Shown: one piece after another, positions 31,713 to 34,782 of the stretch | Numbering within the stretch: the first letter of the stretch is position 1 | Layout: every line of letters starts with the position of its first letter | From: an uncultured Dysosmobacter sp. | GTDB lineage: Bacteria; Bacillota; Clostridia; Oscillospirales; Oscillospiraceae | Reading direction: 5' to 3' | Length of the DNA: 34,782 nt | Assembly: GCA_934504065.1 (NCBI GenBank) | Contig: CAKSVQ010000012.1 | Span: 1-34,782 of the forward strand | The notes under the pieces: model-generated | The model's input: the letters and a program-made list of their open reading frames with translations, nothing else | Database searches by the model: none | What the model was told of the DNA's origin: nothing | Position numbers and translations under genes: made by a program

Positions 31713-32543
31713 TTATTCCAGATTCAGCTTATTTTTCAGGAAATACGCCGTCAGGCCATAGAAAACCGCGCCGTAGACCAGAAGCAGCACCGCGACCACC
31801 AGCATGGTGAGATGGATCGCGCCCATGGGACCGATGCTTTGCTGCATCGTGCGCAGGATGTGCACATCGCCCAGCCAGTTCCAAAGGCCCGTCGCATCCA
31901 GCAGGGCCATCAGCCCGCCGAAGAACATCTGCACCGCAAACTGCAGCAGGAAGTACCAGCCCACCGACCACGCCAGCTTGTGGGTGGAGAAGCTATGGCC
32001 GATGGACAGCGCCGCATAAAAGTGCAGGCACACCAGGCAGCTTCCCAAAAAGCACACCGCCAGCAGCTCCAGCGCGATCGCCGTGCCGTTCAGGGCGTAA
32101 TACGCGGTGACGTTGCGGAACACATCCCGGGAAATGCGGACAAGATCGCCGATGACCGTAATATCCGACGCCGAGACCAGCCCCGCCAGCACCATGACGG
32201 CCATCGTGGCCGCAAACCACACGGCGGAGACGATGAGCTTGCTCCAGATGTGCTGGTGCACAGAGCAGGGCAGCGTCAGCATCACATAGCCCTCGTCCTG
32301 CAAAAGGTTTTTATAAAATCGGCGCACCATCACCACGATGCTCATCACGGCCACCGCGCCCATCGCAACGACAAAGGCCATAAGCAGCAGGCCGCCCAGT
32401 GCGTTCAGCGCCCAGAAATCGATGTCCATCAGCACCCGGACGGAAAGATTCGCCCCTAGTGCCGCCGCCAGCAAAATCAGATACAGCGGCAGCATGACCC
32501 GCCCCGTGGCGCGGAACTCATGCTTTAAAAGTTTTATCAGCAT
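31713..32543 (-). CDS. ABC-2 type transporter permease
   Basis: A 276-residue membrane protein with six predicted helices: MLPLYLILLAAALGANLSV, LLLMAFVVAMGAVAVMSIVVM, a central pair, and the C-terminal LTMLVVAVLLLVYGAVFYGLTAYFL. The segment RRFYKNLLQDEGYVMLTLPCSVHQHIWSKL after the second helix is typical of permeases partnered with YtrA-type regulators. The start, 7 nt inside the 3' end of the ATPase gene, has gggagg 9 nt upstream. It forms the membrane part of an exporter with the preceding ATPase. The substrate is unknown; related cassettes respond to cell-wall antibiotics in bacilli. Confidence 0.85.
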   Translation of the reverse strand: MLIKLLKHEFRATGRVMLPLYLILLAAALGANLSVRVLMDIDFWALNALGGLLLMAFVVAMGAVAVMSIVVMVRRFYKNLLQDEGYVMLTLPCSVHQHIWSKLIVSAVWFAATMAVMVLAGLVSASDITVIGDLVRISRDVFRNVTAYYALNGTAIALELLAVCFLGSCLVCLHFYAALSIGHSFSTHKLAWSVGWYFLLQFAVQMFFGGLMALLDATGLWNWLGDVHILRTMQQSIGPMGAIHLTMLVVAVLLLVYGAVFYGLTAYFLKNKLNLE

Positions 32544-33232
32544 TTGAATACCTCCCGGAACAGCTCGTCTACGCTCATGCCCTTTTCCTCCCGGATCTGG
32601 TCCACGGAGGAGCGGAGCATCACCCGGCCCTGATGGATGAACACCACATCGTCCAGCACCTTTTCCACATCGGAAATCAGATGGGTGGAGATCACCACCG
32701 CTGCCTGCGGGTCGTAATTGCCGATGATGGTGGAGAGAATGTAATCCCGGGTGGCGGGGTCCACGCCGCCGATGGGCTCATCCAGCAGATAGAGCTGGGC
32801 GCGGCGGCTCATTACCACAATGAGCTGCACCTTTTCCCGGGTACCCTTGCTCATCTGCCCGATGCGCTGCCGGGGATGGATATTCAGGTGGGAGAGCATC
32901 TCCTCCGCCGCGTCCCGGCGGAAGTCGGCATAAAAATCCTCATAAAAGTCCAGAAGCTGCGCCGCCGTCATCCATGTAGGGATGGCCGTCCGCTCCGGCA
33001 GATAGCTCACGGCGGCGTGGCTCTCCCGCCCCGGCGCCGTGCCGCACACCAGAATCTCCCCCGCCGTGGGCGTAAGCAGGCCGTTAGCCAGCTTGATGAG
33101 GGTGGTCTTTCCGCTTCCGTTGGGGCCCAGCAGCCCCACGATGCGCCCCGGCTCCACGCTCAGGTCCACGCCGCAGAGGGCCTGCGCCGCCCCAAAGCTC
33201 TTTTTCAGGTCTTTACACTCCAGAACCGACAT
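32537..33232 (-). CDS. ABC transporter ATP-binding protein (YtrB/BcrA-like)
   Basis: A 231-residue nucleotide-binding subunit of an exporter. Walker A is GPNGSGKTTL near residues 35-44. The signature region reads QMSKGTREKVQLI near 130 (MSKG in place of LSGG, common in this subgroup). Walker B is LYLLDEPIGGVDP near 150, and the switch histidine is in VISTHLISDVE near 185. The start at 33232 has ggaaggaggg upstream and lies 20 nt inside the regulator gene. It overlaps the permease gene by 7 nt, so regulator, ATPase and permease form one coupled operon. Confidence 0.93.
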   Translation of the reverse strand: MSVLECKDLKKSFGAAQALCGVDLSVEPGRIVGLLGPNGSGKTTLIKLANGLLTPTAGEILVCGTAPGRESHAAVSYLPERTAIPTWMTAAQLLDFYEDFYADFRRDAAEEMLSHLNIHPRQRIGQMSKGTREKVQLIVVMSRRAQLYLLDEPIGGVDPATRDYILSTIIGNYDPQAAVVISTHLISDVEKVLDDVVFIHQGRVMLRSSVDQIREEKGMSVDELFREVFKC

Positions 33233-33602
33233 CGCGTTTCCCTCCTTCCGCTTCCTGGCACACCAGCGCTCCGATCTCCTCCGGTTGATACCCCAGCCGC
33301 AGCATGGCCGCCAAAAAGGTTTTGATATGCCGCTGGGCAAGACTTCTTTTCGCTTTTTCGATCACTGCTTTGTCCTCCGTTACAAATCTGCCTGCCGTGC
33401 GCTGGCTGAACACCAGCGTGTCCCGTTCCAGCTCTGCCAGCGCCCGCTGCATGGTGTTGGGATTCACTCCGGCCTCCGTGGCCAGATCCCGCACCGACGG
33501 CAGCCGCTCGCCCGGCGGGAACGCGCCCGTCACAATGCCCACCTTGATCTGCTCGATGAGCTGGGTGTAGATCGGGGCCTCATTGGAAAACTGCCATTTC
33601 AT
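33213..33602 (-). CDS. GntR-family (YtrA subfamily) transcriptional regulator
   Basis: A 129-residue repressor-type protein. The N-terminal GntR winged helix runs from IYTQLIEQIKVGIVTGAFPPGERLPSVRDLA (residues 11-41) through VNPNTMQRALAELERD, ending with GRFVTED. A short helical C-terminal dimerisation segment, without a ligand domain, marks the YtrA subgroup. It is the first gene of the ABC operon, with gggagg before its ATG. A 24-bp palindrome overlaps its promoter, so autorepression together with the transporter genes is likely. Confidence 0.92.
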   Translation of the reverse strand: MKWQFSNEAPIYTQLIEQIKVGIVTGAFPPGERLPSVRDLATEAGVNPNTMQRALAELERDTLVFSQRTAGRFVTEDKAVIEKAKRSLAQRHIKTFLAAMLRLGYQPEEIGALVCQEAEGGKRDVGSGV

Positions 33603-33620
33603 AATACGCCTCCCGTGTAA

Positions 33621-33667
33621 ATTGTATTATTTAAGTAATACAATAACACATCTTTTTCATTTGTCAA
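33621..33667 (-). promoter_or_regulatory. Promoter and palindromic operator of the GntR-ABC operon
   Basis: Minus-strand TTGACA (33662-33667) and TATTGT (33640-33645) with a 16-nt spacer. A perfect inverted repeat, arms attgtatta (33621-33629) and taatacaat (33636-33644) spaced by 6 nt, covers the -10 and the start region. It is the probable binding site of the GntR protein encoded just downstream. Confidence 0.8.
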
Positions 33668-33680
33668 GCGTCAGCCGCAA

Positions 33681-33709
33681 AAAAAATGAGGGGAGCACAC
33701 TCCCCTCAT
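33681..33709 (-). terminator. Terminator of the HAD phosphatase gene
   Basis: Stem atgagggga (33686-33694) / tcccctcat (33701-33709). On the minus strand it is followed by a run of eight Ts. Confidence 0.88.
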
Positions 33710-33721
33710 CCTGATCCTCTT

Positions 33722-34570
33722 TTACTCTGGATAGCGCTGCTCCAGCCGCCGTACCACATCGGCCAGCGCATTTTCCCGGGCATCGGCCACGATGACGGCC
33801 CCGCAGCCGCGCACCGCCTCCACACAGTTGGCCGGGGCAAAGCCCACCGCCGCCGCAGTGAGCATGGAAATATCGTTGGACTCGTCACCCACGCAGTAAA
33901 CGTGCTCCATGGAAATGCCCAGATGAGCGGCTAAGCGGCGCACCATGCCCCCCTTGGTGGCTCCCCGGACCGTCATTTCCAGCAGACTCTTGCCGGAGAA
34001 GATCAGCTCATAATCCCGGCTCCAGTCCTGCGCGTCCAAAAAGGCCTTCACTTTCTCCAAAACGGCATGATCCGCCTCGAACAGCAGCTTGCCCAGCGGC
34101 AGCGGCACATCGAAAAGCGACGGCTTTTCCTCCACGGCCACCTTGGTCAGGTGCTCATGCTGGCGGGTAATGGCGTTGGGATGGACGGCGTGGATCACAT
34201 TTCCGATGTGATAGGCCTCCACCGCCACCTCCGCAAAGCGGTCCAGCACGGCCTGTCCCCGCTCCCGGGCAAGGGCGTCCAGCATGGCGGTCTCCAGATA
34301 TTCGCCTTTGGAAAAGTCATACAGCGCCGCGCCGTTGCACACCACGGCGGGGGCGTTCATGGGCACCATGTCCGCGTATTTGAAAAAAGCCGCCAACGCC
34401 CGCCCGGTGGACACGGTAAAGCGCCCGCCCTGCGCCATGAAGCCCTCCAGCGCCGTCCGGTTCTCCGCCGACAGCGGCGGCACCGGAATGCCCTGCCGCA
34501 GCGCGTCCTCGGTATAGATCAGTGTATTGTCAAAATCGCTTGTCAGCAGCACACCGTCAAATCTTCCCAT
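33722..34570 (-). CDS. Cof-type HAD-superfamily (IIB) phosphatase
   Basis: A 282-residue HAD hydrolase with a Cof-type C2 cap. Motif I is LLTSDFDNTLI near residues 7-17, with nucleophile Asp in DFDNT. Motif II is FTVSTGRAL near 48. Motif III/IV is GATKGGMVRRLAAHLGISMEHVYCVGDESNDISML near 207-241. Cof-type enzymes dephosphorylate sugar phosphates, nucleotides or cofactors, and the substrate is not predictable. The ATG at 34570 has aaaggag 8 nt upstream; the longer frame from 34597 has no ribosome binding site. The gene stands 33 nt after the terminator of the preceding partial gene, and no clear promoter fits in between. Confidence 0.9.
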   Translation of the reverse strand: MGRFDGVLLTSDFDNTLIYTEDALRQGIPVPPLSAENRTALEGFMAQGGRFTVSTGRALAAFFKYADMVPMNAPAVVCNGAALYDFSKGEYLETAMLDALARERGQAVLDRFAEVAVEAYHIGNVIHAVHPNAITRQHEHLTKVAVEEKPSLFDVPLPLGKLLFEADHAVLEKVKAFLDAQDWSRDYELIFSGKSLLEMTVRGATKGGMVRRLAAHLGISMEHVYCVGDESNDISMLTAAAVGFAPANCVEAVRGCGAVIVADARENALADVVRRLEQRYPE

Positions 34571-34602
34571 ACAAGGTCTCCTTTCCAGCTCTGTCAATCA
34601 AA

Positions 34603-34639
34603 CGTCCCCCGCCGCCCGCATTGCGGACAGCGGGGGACG
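34603..34639 (-). terminator. Terminator of the gene cut by the right edge
   Basis: Stem cgtcccccgc (34603-34612) / gcgggggacg (34630-34639). On the minus strand it is followed by tttgatt, a modest T-run. Confidence 0.65.
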
Positions 34640-34659
34640 ACGTATTTCAAATTTCAAAC

Positions 34660-34782
34660 TCAATCTGCCTTGGGGGCGCTGCCGCCCTCGCCGCCCGGCT
34701 TTCCGCCCCGGCGGCGTCCGCCCCGGTGGTGGGGCCTGCGGCGCTTGGCCTCGGCGTCCGCCCCGGCGGGGCGCTCCTGCGC
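34660..34782 (-). CDS. C-terminal tail of an Arg/Gly-rich protein (partial, cut by window edge)
   Basis: A minus-strand frame enters from the right edge and ends at TGA 34660-34662, giving 40 residues. It is highly basic with RGG-like repeats: KRRRPHHRGGRRRGGKPGG, then EGGSAPKAD at the end. This kind of disordered tail is common on RNA-binding proteins, such as helicases or ribosome-associated factors, in high-GC Clostridia. The body of the protein is outside the window, so identity is unknown. A terminator follows the stop by about 20 nt, which supports a real gene end. Confidence 0.6.
   Translation of the reverse strand, partial: AQERPAGADAEAKRRRPHHRGGRRRGGKPGGEGGSAPKAD

Overview
This is a GC-rich chromosomal window, very probably from an obligately anaerobic member of the Clostridia (Oscillospiraceae / Ruminococcaceae-like gut bacteria). 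The evidence is a tryptophan T-box leader, a 1207-residue single-chain pyruvate:ferredoxin oxidoreductase, a membrane pyrophosphatase, a MurT/GatD pair, a GntR/YtrA-type ABC cassette, a purine riboswitch, strong Shine-Dalgarno sites and a GC-rich codon bias. No rRNA, tRNA, CRISPR array, prophage or transposase gene was seen. The species assignment is inference.

Layout. 1-7540: a sigma-70-like promoter, a Trp T-box with specifier UGG, then trpB, trpA, a lipoprotein sugar-type binding protein, a double-domain ABC ATPase, an RbsC-type permease and an FGGY kinase. They are packed head to tail with no internal terminator, and a terminator follows the kinase. trpEGDCF are absent from the window. 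7541-11804: an orphan 76-residue protein, a flavodoxin-like reductase, hppA and a small lipoprotein gene. 11985-12180: a complete miniature transcription unit for a 26-residue acidic peptide. 12313-17295: metallophosphoesterase, mnmG, murT and a gatD-like gene. 17307-21107: pyruvate:ferredoxin oxidoreductase on the minus strand. 21270-25852: comM, thiI, an acetyltransferase gene and cinA. 25913-29484: a PHP-domain phosphoesterase, a ZIP metal transporter, a folded 274-bp element, and a guanine riboswitch in front of guanine deaminase. 29502-34782: minus-strand genes for a cytidylate-kinase-like protein, a MATE exporter with a hairpin-rich leader, a GntR/ABC cassette, a Cof-type HAD phosphatase, and the arginine/glycine-rich tail of a gene cut by the window edge.

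Most interesting system. A tryptophan-sensing T-box governs trpBA together with a sugar/polyol-type importer and a polyol-type kinase, without the genes that make indole-3-glycerol phosphate. A coherent reading, which is inference, is a tryptophan salvage route. The ABC transporter would import indole-3-glycerol (or a related indolyl polyol), the FGGY kinase would phosphorylate it to indole-3-glycerol phosphate, and TrpA/TrpB would convert that to tryptophan. TrpA carries Glu in place of its usual catalytic Asp60, and the kinase lacks the xylulose-kinase MH motif.

Other signals outside ordinary gene content: two copies of a multi-hairpin repeat with compensatory stem changes, both in convergent intergenic gaps; a folded 274-bp element whose only two terminal mismatches are G-U wobbles on the plus strand and which begins where a candidate promoter would start transcription; a GatD homologue lacking its nucleophile; and a guanine riboswitch whose geometry suggests activation of guanine deaminase.
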